64,000 nt of DNA from DATBGO01 sp963840095 (GTDB lineage Bacteria; Actinomycetota; Actinomycetes; Streptosporangiales; Streptosporangiaceae), in contig CAWIXN010000005.1 in the NCBI GenBank assembly GCA_963840095.1, forward strand, positions 248,001 through 312,000, read 5' to 3'. Position numbers and translations under genes: made by a program. The notes under the pieces are model-generated. The model made no database searches and was not told the origin of the DNA. It worked only from the letters and a program-made list of their open reading frames with translations. Shown one piece after another: positions 46,932 through 55,759 of the stretch (positions are counted from its first letter, which is position 1; each line of letters begins with the position of its first letter).

Positions 46932-48643
46932 TTACCCGGGAATGGTGGTCCGGGCGCGGTCGAGCACGGACGCCAGGTCCAGCCCGTCCGGCAGCATGCC
47001 GAACGGGCCGCCGGGACCGCCTGGACCGTCGGCCGAACCAGGGCCGAGCCTGGAGGCACAGAAGGCGTCGGCGACGGCCGCCGGCGCGTGCCGGACCAGC
47101 AGCGCGGCGGAGAGCACGACCGCGATCATGGCGGCCAGCCGCCGGGCTCCCGGCTGCCCGGCATCGCCGGACGCGCCGCCTGTCCTCAGGGCGGACTGCG
47201 CCCGGCCGCCGGTGAGCATCTGCCGGAGCGCCCCGATCGCCTGGTCGAGCCGCCGGTCCCCGCCGCTGGCCTGGTCAGCCTCGGCGAGTAGCGCGTCGGT
47301 GGCCTCCGCCGACTTCGACAGCGCGCGGAGCACGTCGAGGGCGGCGACGTTGCCCGACCCCTCCCAGATCGAGTTGAGCGGCGCGTCCCGGTACAGCCGG
47401 GGCAGCCCGGACTCCTCGACGTAGCCGTTGCCGCCCAGGCACTCCAGCGCCTCGCCGGTCACCACCGGCGTGCGCTTGCACACCCAGAACTTGACGGCGG
47501 GCAGCGCGAGCCGCAGCAGCGCGGCCTCCGCCGGGTCGCCGCGCGCAGCGCGGTCGGCGGCACCGGCGAGCCGGATGGCCACCGAGGTGGCGGCCTCGGC
47601 CTCCAGCGCCAGGTCAGCCAGCACGCTGGTCATGGCCGGGTGCGAGATCAGAGCGCGGCCGAACGCCTGGCGGAAGACCGCGTGATGGACCGCCGCGACG
47701 CAGGCCTGGCGGATCGCGGCGGCGCTGCCGAGCACGCAGTCCAGCCTGGTCGCGCTGACCATCTCGATGATGGTCGACACGCCGCGGCCAGCCTCGCCCA
47801 CCCGCCAGGCGAGCGCGCCCGCGTACTCCACCTCGGCCGAGGCGTTCGATGAGTTTCCCAGCTTGTCCTTGAGCCGCTGGATCCGGATGGCGTTGCGGCC
47901 CCCGTCGGGCAGCACCCGGGGGAGCAGGAAGCAGGTGAGGCCCTCCGGCGCCTGGGCCAGGACCAGGAAAAGGTCTGACATCGGCGCGGAGCAGAACCAT
48001 TTGTGGCCGGTCAGCAGGTACTCCCCGGTGGCGGTGGGGACCGCGCGGGTGGTGCCCGCCCGGACGTCGGACCCGCCCTGCTTCTCGGTCATCGCCATCC
48101 CGGCCAGCAGGCCCGCCTTGCCGTCGGGGATGCGCAGGCCCGGGTCGTACACGGCCGAGGCGAGCAGCGGCTCGAAGCGCGCGGCCAGGGCCGGTCGCGG
48201 CGCAGCGCGGGGACGGCCGCGTAGGTCATCGAGATCGGGCAGCCATGCCCGGCTTCCGCCTGCGTCCAGACGTAGAACCCGGCGGCCCGTGCCACGTGGG
48301 CGCCAGGCGCGGCGTCCGCCCAGGGCGCGGCGTGCAGCCCGCGGGCGACCGCGACGGTCATCAGCTGGTGCCAGGCGGGATGGAATTCGACCTCGTCAAT
48401 CCGGTTCCCGTACCGGTCATGACTGCGCAGCGCCGGGGGGTGCTCGTTCGCCAGGCGGGCCTGATCCTGGGTGCCCGCCGCTCCGGCGATCCCGCCAAGC
48501 TCATGCAGGCCACCGACGGCCCAGGCGGCGCCCTCCCGCGCCACGGCCTCCAGCAGGGCCCGATCGCTGGCGACATCGTGACCGGTCAGCGGCGGTACCT
48601 GGTTGAAGACCTCGTGAGTGGCCTGCCCGGCGGGGGTTATCAT
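46932..48643 (-). pseudogene. AidB-like acyl-CoA dehydrogenase, frameshifted
   Basis: Starting at ATG 48643 with GGAGG upstream, the first frame encodes the AidB-type N-terminus (TPAGQATHEVFNQVPPL, then HPAWHQLM) to VPALRRDR. Homology then continues in another frame from RFEPLLASAVYDPGLR to the C-terminus, with MAMTEKQGGSDVR, TGHKWFCSAP and ALECLGGNGYVEESGLPRLY. One missing base in the C/G run near 48186-48193 would restore a protein of about 570 residues, close to AidB size. AidB-family proteins bind FAD and DNA and are linked to alkylation damage. This may be an assembly error or a real mutation. Confidence 0.82.
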
Positions 48644-48672
48644 CTGCTCCTCCCTCGGGTCAGCGAAGCGGG

Positions 48673-49347
48673 TCAGGTGTGGATGCCGCACTCGGTCTTG
48701 GCCGTGCCTGCCCAGCGCCCGCTCCGCGGATCCGCGCCTGCCTCCACCCGCACCGTGCAGGTCCGGCAGCCGACCGAAGGGTACCCGTCGTAGACGAGCG
48801 GGTTGACCAGGACACCGTGGGCGGAGATGTAGGCGTTGACCTGTTCCTGGGTCCAGTCCACGATCGGGTTGACCTTGACCATCCCCCGGCGGGCGTCCCA
48901 CTGCACCACCCCGGTGTCGCTGCGCGCGGAGGTCTCCTCGCGCCGGACGCCGGTGATCCAGGCGTCGTAGGGCCCGAGGGCCTGTTCGAGCGGGACGACC
49001 TTGCGCAGGTAGCAGCAGAGATCAGGATTGCGGCCATACAGCCGGGCGCCGAGCTCGGCGTCCTGCTCGGCAACGGTCCTGCTCGGCGTCACGTTGATCA
49101 CATTGACCGGGTAGACAGAGGAGACGGCGTCCCGGGTCCCGGTGGTCTCGGGAAAGTGGTACCCGGTGTCGAGGAAGAGGACGTCGACCCCCGGCATGAT
49201 CCGGGAAGCGAGATCGATGATCACGGCGTCCGTCATCGACGACGTGATACACAGGCGGCTGCCGAAGGTTTCGGCCGCCCATCGGATCACGTCGTCGGCG
49301 TCTGCGCCGCTCAGATCATCTGCTGCCCTAGCGGCAAGCCGCTCCAT
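48673..49347 (-). CDS. cysH: Adenylyl-sulfate (APS) reductase
   Basis: This 224-residue enzyme of assimilatory sulfate reduction reduces APS to sulfite. Cysteine pairs CC in DLCCYLRK and CRTC in VGCRTCT bind a 4Fe-4S cluster, which marks APS rather than PAPS reductase. The catalytic cysteine is in the C-terminal ECGIHT. LFLDTGYHFPET and TGVRREETS complete the substrate site. It lies 29 bp upstream of the acyl-CoA dehydrogenase and points the same way. No cysD, cysN or sulfite reductase gene is adjacent. Confidence 0.95.
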   Translation of the reverse strand: MERLAARAADDLSGADADDVIRWAAETFGSRLCITSSMTDAVIIDLASRIMPGVDVLFLDTGYHFPETTGTRDAVSSVYPVNVINVTPSRTVAEQDAELGARLYGRNPDLCCYLRKVVPLEQALGPYDAWITGVRREETSARSDTGVVQWDARRGMVKVNPIVDWTQEQVNAYISAHGVLVNPLVYDGYPSVGCRTCTVRVEAGADPRSGRWAGTAKTECGIHT

Positions 49348-49588
49348 CTCGATGACTGCCTCCCTGCGGGTGGGATAGCGGGCTCCGGGCCCGTCACGTC
49401 ATCCGCCTGACCCGGACAGCGTAGCCGGGTCGGCCGTGGCGCGTGGTGCGGGCGCGGGAAGCCGCGCCGAACGGAAGAACCACGAAAATCCTCCCAGTCC
49501 GGCGCAGGGCTTCCGCGGTCCGCAACCCCGCCCGGCCGTCGTCTATTCCGCAGGCTCGGCTTTTGCGCTCAGGCAGGCGTAGCGTGAC

Positions 49589-49723
49589 TCAGCCCTGGCG
49601 GATCCAGCCGACGCGCGGCTCGGTGGGCGCAGTGCGCGCCTGATGCTGGCAGTCGCACCAGTTGCGCCCCGGGCAGTCAGCATGATGCTGGTCACGGCAC
49701 GGTTGACAGACCACGCTGTCCAT
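49589..49723 (-). CDS. Small Cys/His-rich protein
   Basis: This 44-residue protein starts at ATG 49723 and contains VVCQPCRDQHHADCPGRNWC followed by DCQH. The C-x2-C, HH, C, C-x-C-x-H pattern could hold one or two zinc ions or a metal cluster. The frame is open for 17 more codons upstream, but the conserved-looking part begins here. It lies 63 bp downstream of a WhiB-family gene and points the same way, so the two may be co-transcribed. I do not recognise a function. Confidence 0.55.
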   Translation of the reverse strand: MDSVVCQPCRDQHHADCPGRNWCDCQHQARTAPTEPRVGWIRQG

Positions 49724-49786
49724 TGTCGCGTGCCGCGATGCTGCCAGCTTCGTCCGGGTTAGGGATAAGGGCAAAATAGGCGCGGG

Positions 49787-50086
49787 TCAGGCTGCGTTGG
49801 CCCGGCGCATCCGACGGCGCCGCTCGGCCGAGCGCTCGTCCTCATTCAGCCCGCCCCAGGTGCCGTACTTCTCGGGGCGACCAACGGCATAACCGAGGCA
49901 TTCGGCGCGTACCGGGCATGCGGCGCAGACGGCCTTCGCCTTGCGCTCGCGTATTTCACGCTCAGGCTGCCGCTCGCCGTCAGGGCCGAAAAACAGGACG
50001 ACGTCCCTGCCGCGACAGGCAGCGTCGTCTTGCCAGCCCCAGTTCGGCCGCTGCATCACAACGGCCTGGCGGCGTACCTCAGACAT
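49787..50086 (-). CDS. WhiB-family iron-sulfur regulator
   Basis: This 99-residue Wbl protein has four cluster cysteines at 24, 54, 57 and 63 (AACRG, VCAACPVRAEC). The GTWGGLNEDER turn contacts the sigma factor, and the basic tail RSAERRRRMRRANAA binds DNA. ATG 50086 has GAGGAG six bases upstream. Wbl proteins bind principal sigma factors and sense redox, NO or developmental signals. Which of the WhiB classes it belongs to cannot be settled by eye. Confidence 0.94.
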   Translation of the reverse strand: MSEVRRQAVVMQRPNWGWQDDAACRGRDVVLFFGPDGERQPEREIRERKAKAVCAACPVRAECLGYAVGRPEKYGTWGGLNEDERSAERRRRMRRANAA

Positions 50087-50417
50087 CGTTAGCTCTCCTC
50101 AACCCAGCTGACCGTTAACTTCCTTGCCTAGCGGAGCGTCCGGCCCGCTGGACGCTAAAATCTCGCGTGATGCGGCATTCGCCCCGTCGCATATGCAACG
50201 CGCTACCCCATCGTGGTGTTCCCGCGGCACGGGTCATCGCGGAGCGTGAAGCGATAGCCATGGAGCCGGCTAGGTCAGCGAGCCGACGCTTATCATGCCA
50301 TCCGGTCCGGTAGCCGCGAGGCGGGATCGGCAAACTGCCTCACCGCCACAGTACCCGGATGCAGCCAGGCGTTCACCAACTAGACAAATCCGATGGTTGC
50401 GGGCCACCATGGGCACC

Positions 50418-51191
50418 ATGTCGGCATCGGACGCGACACCCCTGCCCCGGCTGGGCGAGGTTTTCTTCGATGTCAGGGGTAGCGCCAGGAGCATGAGGCT
50501 GAGCTGGTACGCGGACACTGGCGTGGCCGTGTTCAGCATCTGGCAGGCGGGTACCTGTACGGGCACCTTCCGGCTGCCCATGGGAGACCTGCCCCGGATG
50601 ATCGAGACGCTCCGCCGTGGCCCCGGCGGGCGGCCTGCACCCGACCCAGCGGCCCGGGAGCCCGGGTACGACGGGGAAGCCGGATACGCCGCCCAGGCCT
50701 GGCCGGACCCGGAGCCGGACCCCGGGCCCGCCACCCAAGCCTGGCCCGCGCCAGGGCGCGGGTACGCGCCGGAACCCGGCGACGCGGCGGACGCAAGGTA
50801 TGCGGCGTCCGCACCCGGATTTGGCTGGGAACGGCCAGATCCCGCTCCGCCCGGCTACCCGGCAGGCGAAGGCGGCTGGGGCTACCCGGCTGGCCCGGCC
50901 GCGCCTGCCTACAACGGCGGCCACAGCGCTGAGTACGGCGCCGATTACCGGACTGAGTACGCCGCTGAGTATCGGGACGATTACAGCGGCGGCCATCGCG
51001 GTGATTTCGCCGACGAGCGCGCCCAGGCACATTACCTGCCCGCTCCCGCGGGGGCCGGCTACGAGCCTGAATCCGATGGAAGGGCTACTGTTTCCCGGGC
51101 CTATAACGGCGAGACCGTTCCCGGGCCCGGTGCTCGCGGCAGACCGCCGGAGTCTTTTTCCTGCGGCCCGCCCGCCGCTGGCGAGCCCTAG
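50418..51191 (+). CDS. Conserved hypothetical protein with Tyr/Gly-rich tail
   Basis: This is a 257-residue protein. Residues about 8-68 form a compact conserved part (LPRLGEVFFDVRGSARSMRL, then WYADTGVAVFSIWQAGTCTG and LPRMIETLRRG). The remaining two thirds are low complexity, rich in Pro, Gly, Ala, Tyr and acidic residues, with repeated EYGADY-like units at about 172-190. ATG 50409 three codons earlier is an alternative start. It is divergent from the WhiB gene and upstream of lsr2, which suggests a nucleoid or regulatory context, but no function is known to me. Confidence 0.65.
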   Translation: MSASDATPLPRLGEVFFDVRGSARSMRLSWYADTGVAVFSIWQAGTCTGTFRLPMGDLPRMIETLRRGPGGRPAPDPAAREPGYDGEAGYAAQAWPDPEPDPGPATQAWPAPGRGYAPEPGDAADARYAASAPGFGWERPDPAPPGYPAGEGGWGYPAGPAAPAYNGGHSAEYGADYRTEYAAEYRDDYSGGHRGDFADERAQAHYLPAPAGAGYEPESDGRATVSRAYNGETVPGPGARGRPPESFSCGPPAAGEP

Positions 51192-51350
51192 CAGGTCAGC
51201 GCGCCGGTCCCGGTTTACCCTTAGGCAGTCCCTTCGGATAGCTTGGCAGCCCATGGGCTGTCAAACGCCTCACCAGGAACGTTGCCAGGGTGCCGTTAGA
51301 GGCTCCTGATGCGTGGGGATATATTTGCCTCGGGGGAAGGGGGACCACAA

Positions 51351-51689
51351 GTGGCCCAGAAAGTCTCTGTCACATTCGCATGTGACTACGATGAGAAAGA
51401 GATTCCGGACGGCGAGCACATGACGCGCGCGTTCAGCCTCGACGGCCGGGACTACGAGATCGACCTATGCGAGAAGCACAGCCAGAAGTTTGACGAGGCT
51501 GTGAAGCGGTTTGCGGACAAGGCTCGCAAGGTGAGCAACCGCATGTCGCGGCCGAAGCGCAGAACGGCGGCGCATCGCCAGCGGAGCGCCGACATTCGCG
51601 CGTGGGCGAAGCGCAGCGGGATAGATGTAAGTGATCGCGGCCGGATTCCGGCGCAAGTGATCGCCAAGTACGAGGCCAGTCACCGGTAA
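51351..51689 (+). CDS. lsr2: Lsr2-family nucleoid protein
   Basis: This 112-residue protein resembles mycobacterial Lsr2, which bridges DNA and silences AT-rich, often foreign, genes. Residues 1-60 form the dimerisation domain (AQKVSVTFACDYDEKEIPDG, SLDGRDYEIDLCEKH). The C-terminal DNA-binding domain has IRAWAKRSGIDVSDRGRIPA, with the RGR minor-groove motif, and ends VIAKYEASHR. GTG 51351 is the usual start in this family (VAQKV); AAGGGGG lies upstream. Confidence 0.95.
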   Translation: MAQKVSVTFACDYDEKEIPDGEHMTRAFSLDGRDYEIDLCEKHSQKFDEAVKRFADKARKVSNRMSRPKRRTAAHRQRSADIRAWAKRSGIDVSDRGRIPAQVIAKYEASHR

Positions 51690-51870
51690 GGTGCGCGGTT
51701 GAAGAACGTCTGCCGGGCGGCTCATCAGTAGGGCGCGCCGTCGCCTTCCGTCCGCCGTGGCCGGTAGCCGCGACGGGCGACGGGCCTTGACCGGGCAGCC
51801 AGTCGATGCCTTTCCGATCACGGCATTCAGCAAGCTATCGAGCCGGACCAGGGCATAACCGCCTGAATGC

Positions 51871-51905
51871 GTGCTCCCGGGGGCTCGTCGAGCCCCCGGG
51901 AGCAC
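51871..51905. terminator. Perfect palindromic hairpin between lsr2 and the acetate transporter gene
   Basis: gtgctcccgggggctcg (51871-51887) is exactly complementary to 51889-51905 around a single T. It lies 35 bp downstream of the minus-strand transporter stop and 181 bp after lsr2, so it probably terminates the transporter transcript and may work in both directions. No T-tract follows. Confidence 0.7.
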
Positions 51906-51939
51906 ACCGGAATGACCTTTGACCGGTCCGGGCTGAGCG

Positions 51940-52572
51940 TCAGACCTTGAGGAACGGCTTGCCGAGCGGCAGGAGCTCGCGTCCGCTCATCCCCCTGACC
52001 ACCAGGCCAGCCGAGGTGTACCAGGCGACAGCCGCGGTCACGACGCCGATGTAGCCGCCCCAGTGGATGATGGTCGAATTGGCCGCGAAGCCGCCCCACA
52101 CGAGGAGGATCTCGGTCACCTCAAGGGTCAGGAAGACGCCGAAGATCGCGACGTTGACCATGCTGCTCCAGATCAGCATGTAGGTGTTGAAAATGGCGAA
52201 TGCCAGCACGATCCAGGCGAGATCCTTGCCGGTCAGCGCCGCATAGACTAGGGCGCCCACCCCGGGCGGGGGCGCGGCCGCGGCGACAAGTCTCACCCAG
52301 AGCGCAAGGCCGATCCAGAACGCCCCGTAGGTGCCGAACGCCGTGGCACCGAAGACGTTCCTGTTGCGGAACTCCCACATGCCCGCCAGCAACTGGGTAA
52401 GACCGCCGTAGGCGAGGGCGTAAGGCAGCCAAGCGAGGCCGGTGGCATCGTTCATCCAGTTGGCGTTCTTCACCGAGAGCAGGAACGTCGTGAGAGCGAA
52501 CGCGGCTAGCCCCAGCGGCCCGGGATCGGCAATACCGGTGCCGACGGGCGGTGACTCGTTGGTGGTGGTCAA
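51940..52572 (-). CDS. Acetate uptake transporter (SatP/GPR1/FUN34/YaaH family)
   Basis: This 210-residue membrane protein has six hydrophobic segments. DPGPLGLAAFALTTFLLS corresponds to the NPAPLGL signature of acetate/succinate transporters, and NANWMN and GLAWLPYALAYGGLTQLLAG are also typical. The start is a TTG at 52572: AGGAGG stands seven bases upstream and the upstream residues are unrelated to the family. The N-terminal signature has Gly for Ala in the PxPL part, which may affect transport. Confidence 0.9.
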   Translation of the reverse strand: MTTTNESPPVGTGIADPGPLGLAAFALTTFLLSVKNANWMNDATGLAWLPYALAYGGLTQLLAGMWEFRNRNVFGATAFGTYGAFWIGLALWVRLVAAAAPPPGVGALVYAALTGKDLAWIVLAFAIFNTYMLIWSSMVNVAIFGVFLTLEVTEILLVWGGFAANSTIIHWGGYIGVVTAAVAWYTSAGLVVRGMSGRELLPLGKPFLKV

Positions 52573-53204
52573 GGGATGCCTCCTGAAGGACTTGCACCGC
52601 CCGGCCGCAGGCTGGCCGCCGCAGGGCAGGCACTCGGATGGGAGCGAAGGAGCACGCTGGCCGTTCCGCCCGGATGAGGCGACCAGGCGGGTAATCCGCG
52701 CTGGCGCGCCACCTGAAACGGACAAAGCCCAACAGAAGCTTTCATACGTGGACCTTCCTTATCTTCACTGCTGGCTCAGCAGAACCAGCAGGAAAGATCT
52801 TCCCTGAGCGTAACTCCGTCGCCGCTGTTTCGGGAGACCCAGTTTTCGCCGTTCGGCCCCTATGGCACCGCTTCGCGCGGGCGGCGGTGGGCCAGGAACC
52901 AGGCCCGGGCCCGCGCGGTTCGCCAGGACGACGAGCCGATCCCCGGCGGTGTGCTCCGGGCTGGGACCAGTCGGCGCCTGGCGCCCCGGGCCGCCTGCTG
53001 GCGATCACGCGGAACTCACCGATGGCGTGCAGATCGCCGAATCGCGGGCGGGACCAGACCTAAGTAAGAGCGGGATTTATAACGATACGTGCCTACCTGG
53101 TCGGGCAATTGGAGCGGCGGCCGGGCCGGGGCGGGCCGCGCAGCCTCAGGGCGAGGCGACCCGGCTGAGCTGCGCAGGCACCCGCGTGGCGGCCCGCCGT
53201 ACCG
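52573..53204. other. Intergenic region
   Basis: This stretch of about 630 bp between opcA and the acetate transporter has no supportable gene. It should carry the transporter promoter. A 6-phosphogluconolactonase gene, often found after opcA, is not present here. Confidence 0.5.
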
Positions 53205-54152
53205 TCACTTGGCGCGGCGTGCGGTCCGGCGCGGCGCCGGTGTTCCGGCTGCCGTGCTTGTCGCGAACCTGGCCAGCGCCTCCGCGTAGATCTCGTCCGG
53301 ATTCAGCCTGCGCAGCTCCTCGGCGAGCAGCTCGGCGATCTCCCTGCGGTGCAGGGCGACCCGCCGCTCGGGCTGGCCGGGGCGGCTGAGCGTGGCGGTC
53401 CGGCCGTCCGGCCGGGAGATGGTGATGTCACCGTCGCTGACCAGGAACTTCACTTCGGTGATGCCCGGGCCGCCTGACACGTCCCGGTCAAAGGGCGCCC
53501 GGAGCCGCTCCGCCAGCCACGCGGCGATCAGGTCAGCGGTCGGGTTGCCGGCTTCCGCGCACACCGCCCCGCCGGTGATCTTGCCATGCGGCTGGTCCAG
53601 GGTGGCGGCCAGCAGCGACCGCCAGGTTGTGGCCCTGGTCCAGCTCAGGTCGGTGTCGCCGGGCCGGTAACCGGCCGCGAGGGCGGCCAGCGCGGCGGCC
53701 GGCGCGCCCGCAGCGGCGGCGTCGGTGACCCTGCGCTGCGCGAGGACGCCCAGCGGATCGCTGGCCGGCACCACCGGGGCGGCGTCCGGCCACCAGGTGA
53801 CGACCGGCGTGTCCGGGACGAGCAGCGGCACGACCACCGAGTCGGCGTGCTGGCCCATCGGGCCGTACAGCCGCAGCAGCACGGTCTGGCCCGGGGCGCC
53901 CTCACCCGTCCTGATCTCGGCATCGAGCCGCGACTGGACGACGGGACTCCTGACGATCACGCCGAGCACCCGGCACGGATGCTCGCGGGCCGCCTGGTTG
54001 GCCGCGCGGATCGCGTCGTGCTGGCCTGCCTCGTCGGTCATGATGATGAGGTTCAGCACGACGCCGGTGGTCGGGCCGCCCAGCTGGTCCCTGGCCCGGG
54101 TCAGCGCGTCGTGGATGGCACGGGTTGTGGTGTCGGTGAGGTCGATCAGCAT
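53205..54152 (-). CDS. opcA: Glucose-6-phosphate dehydrogenase assembly protein OpcA
   Basis: This 315-residue actinobacterial and cyanobacterial accessory protein activates Zwf. Recognised by GVVLNLIIMTDEAG, HPCRVLGVIV, VPLLVPDTPVVTWWPDAAP, DLSWTRATTWRSLLAATLD and the C-terminal helix IAELLAEELRRLNPDEIYAEAL. The tail is basic. It lies 53 bp downstream of zwf in the same operon and would act on that enzyme. Confidence 0.96.
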   Translation of the reverse strand: MLIDLTDTTTRAIHDALTRARDQLGGPTTGVVLNLIIMTDEAGQHDAIRAANQAAREHPCRVLGVIVRSPVVQSRLDAEIRTGEGAPGQTVLLRLYGPMGQHADSVVVPLLVPDTPVVTWWPDAAPVVPASDPLGVLAQRRVTDAAAAGAPAAALAALAAGYRPGDTDLSWTRATTWRSLLAATLDQPHGKITGGAVCAEAGNPTADLIAAWLAERLRAPFDRDVSGGPGITEVKFLVSDGDITISRPDGRTATLSRPGQPERRVALHRREIAELLAEELRRLNPDEIYAEALARFATSTAAGTPAPRRTARRAK

Positions 54153-54205
54153 CGCGGTCTCTCCCTATCGGCGCTGCATACGGGCGGCCCGGTCGCGCGG
54201 GCGCG

Positions 54206-55759
54206 CTAGAGCCTGCGCCAGACCCGGCCGTCGCGGGCCAGCAGCTCGTCAGCGCTGTCTGGCCCCTGGGTACCTGCCGCGTACTGCTCGGGCTTCAGGT
54301 GCTCGGCCCAGAACAGCTCGATCGGGTCCAGGATCTTCCAGGACAGCTCGACCTCCTGCTGCCTGGGGAACAGCGGCGGGTCGCCCACCAGCACGTCGAG
54401 CAGCAGCCGCTCGTAGGCCTCCGGGCTTGACTCGGTGAACGACTCGCCGTAGGCGAAGTCCATATTGACGTCTCTGACTTCCATGGCCGAGCCGGGCACC
54501 TTGGAGCCGAACCTCACGGTGATGCCCTCGTCCGGCTGGACCCGGATGACCAGCGCGTTCTGGCCGAGTTCCTCGGTATCAGTGGCCGCGAACGGCAGGT
54601 GCGGCGCCCGCTGGAAGATCAACGCGATCTCGGTCATCCGGGTGGGCAGCCGCTTGCCGGTCCGCAGGTAGAACGGCACCCCCGCCCACCGCCTGGTGTC
54701 CACGGTGAGCCGCACCGCCGCATAGGTCTCGGTGACCGAGTCCGGCGGGATGCCGTCTTCCTCCAGGAAGCCGCAGACCTCGACACCGCCCTGCCAGCCG
54801 GCCGCGTACTGGCCGCGGGCCGTGCCGGTGGCGAGATCAACGGGGATCCGGACCGCCGACAGCGCCTTCTCCTTCTCGGCCCGCAGCGAGTCCGCGTCGA
54901 AGGACAGCGGCTCCTCCATCGCGGTCAGGGCCAGCAGTTGCAGCAGGTGATTCTGGATCACGTCCCGGGCCGCGCCGATCCCGTCGTAGTACCCGGCCCG
55001 GCCGCCGATGCCGATGTCCTCGGCCATCGTTATCTGGACATGGTCCACGTAGCCGCGGTTCCAGATCGGCTCCCACATCGTGTTGGCGAAGCGCAGCGCG
55101 AGGAGGTTCTGGACGGTTTCCTTGCCGAGGTAGTGGTCGATGCGGAACACTGCGTGCGCGGGGAACACCGCGTCCAGCATCGAGTTCAGCTGGCGGGCAC
55201 TGGCCAGATCGTGGCCGAACGGCTTCTCGATCACCACCCGGCGCCAGGGCTGTGGCAGGTCAGGCCGGGCGGGCGGCGGGGCCTGGGACAGGCCGGAGCG
55301 CTTCAGCTGCTGGACGACGACCGGAAACGCCTTCGGCGGGATGGACAGATAGAACGCGTAGTTGCCGCCCGTGCCGCGCTCCGCGTCGAGGTCGGAAACC
55401 GTCTGCGCCAGCAGGTCGAACGCGGCGTCATCGTCGAATTCGCCGGGCACGAACCTGACGCCCTCGCTGACCTGCTGCCAGACCGCGTCGCGGAACGGCG
55501 TGCGGGCGTGCGCCTTGACCGCGTTGTAGGTCAGCTGCGCGAAATCCTCATCCGCCCAGTCCCGCCGGGCGAACCCGACCAGCGAGAAACCGGGCGGCAG
55601 CAGGCCGCGGTTGGCCAGGTCGTAGATGGCCGGCAGCAGTTTCTTGCTGGCCAGGTCCCCGGTGACGCCGAACATGACGAGCACGCACGGGCCCGCCACC
55701 CGCGGGATCCGGCGGTCGCGCGGATCACGGAGCGGGTTGGGCGGCGGATCAGGACTCAT
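54206..55759 (-). CDS. zwf: Glucose-6-phosphate 1-dehydrogenase
   Basis: This 517-residue enzyme oxidises glucose 6-phosphate and makes NADPH, the first step of the pentose phosphate pathway. FGVTGDLASKKL binds the nucleotide, RIDHYLGKE holds the catalytic His region, and RTGKRL and FGSKVPG follow. ATG 55759 lies inside the end of tal (11-bp overlap) and gives the normal N-terminus; the frame is open further upstream, but only as antisense-like filler within tal. It is followed by its helper, opcA. Confidence 0.97.
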   Translation of the reverse strand: MSPDPPPNPLRDPRDRRIPRVAGPCVLVMFGVTGDLASKKLLPAIYDLANRGLLPPGFSLVGFARRDWADEDFAQLTYNAVKAHARTPFRDAVWQQVSEGVRFVPGEFDDDAAFDLLAQTVSDLDAERGTGGNYAFYLSIPPKAFPVVVQQLKRSGLSQAPPPARPDLPQPWRRVVIEKPFGHDLASARQLNSMLDAVFPAHAVFRIDHYLGKETVQNLLALRFANTMWEPIWNRGYVDHVQITMAEDIGIGGRAGYYDGIGAARDVIQNHLLQLLALTAMEEPLSFDADSLRAEKEKALSAVRIPVDLATGTARGQYAAGWQGGVEVCGFLEEDGIPPDSVTETYAAVRLTVDTRRWAGVPFYLRTGKRLPTRMTEIALIFQRAPHLPFAATDTEELGQNALVIRVQPDEGITVRFGSKVPGSAMEVRDVNMDFAYGESFTESSPEAYERLLLDVLVGDPPLFPRQQEVELSWKILDPIELFWAEHLKPEQYAAGTQGPDSADELLARDGRVWRRL

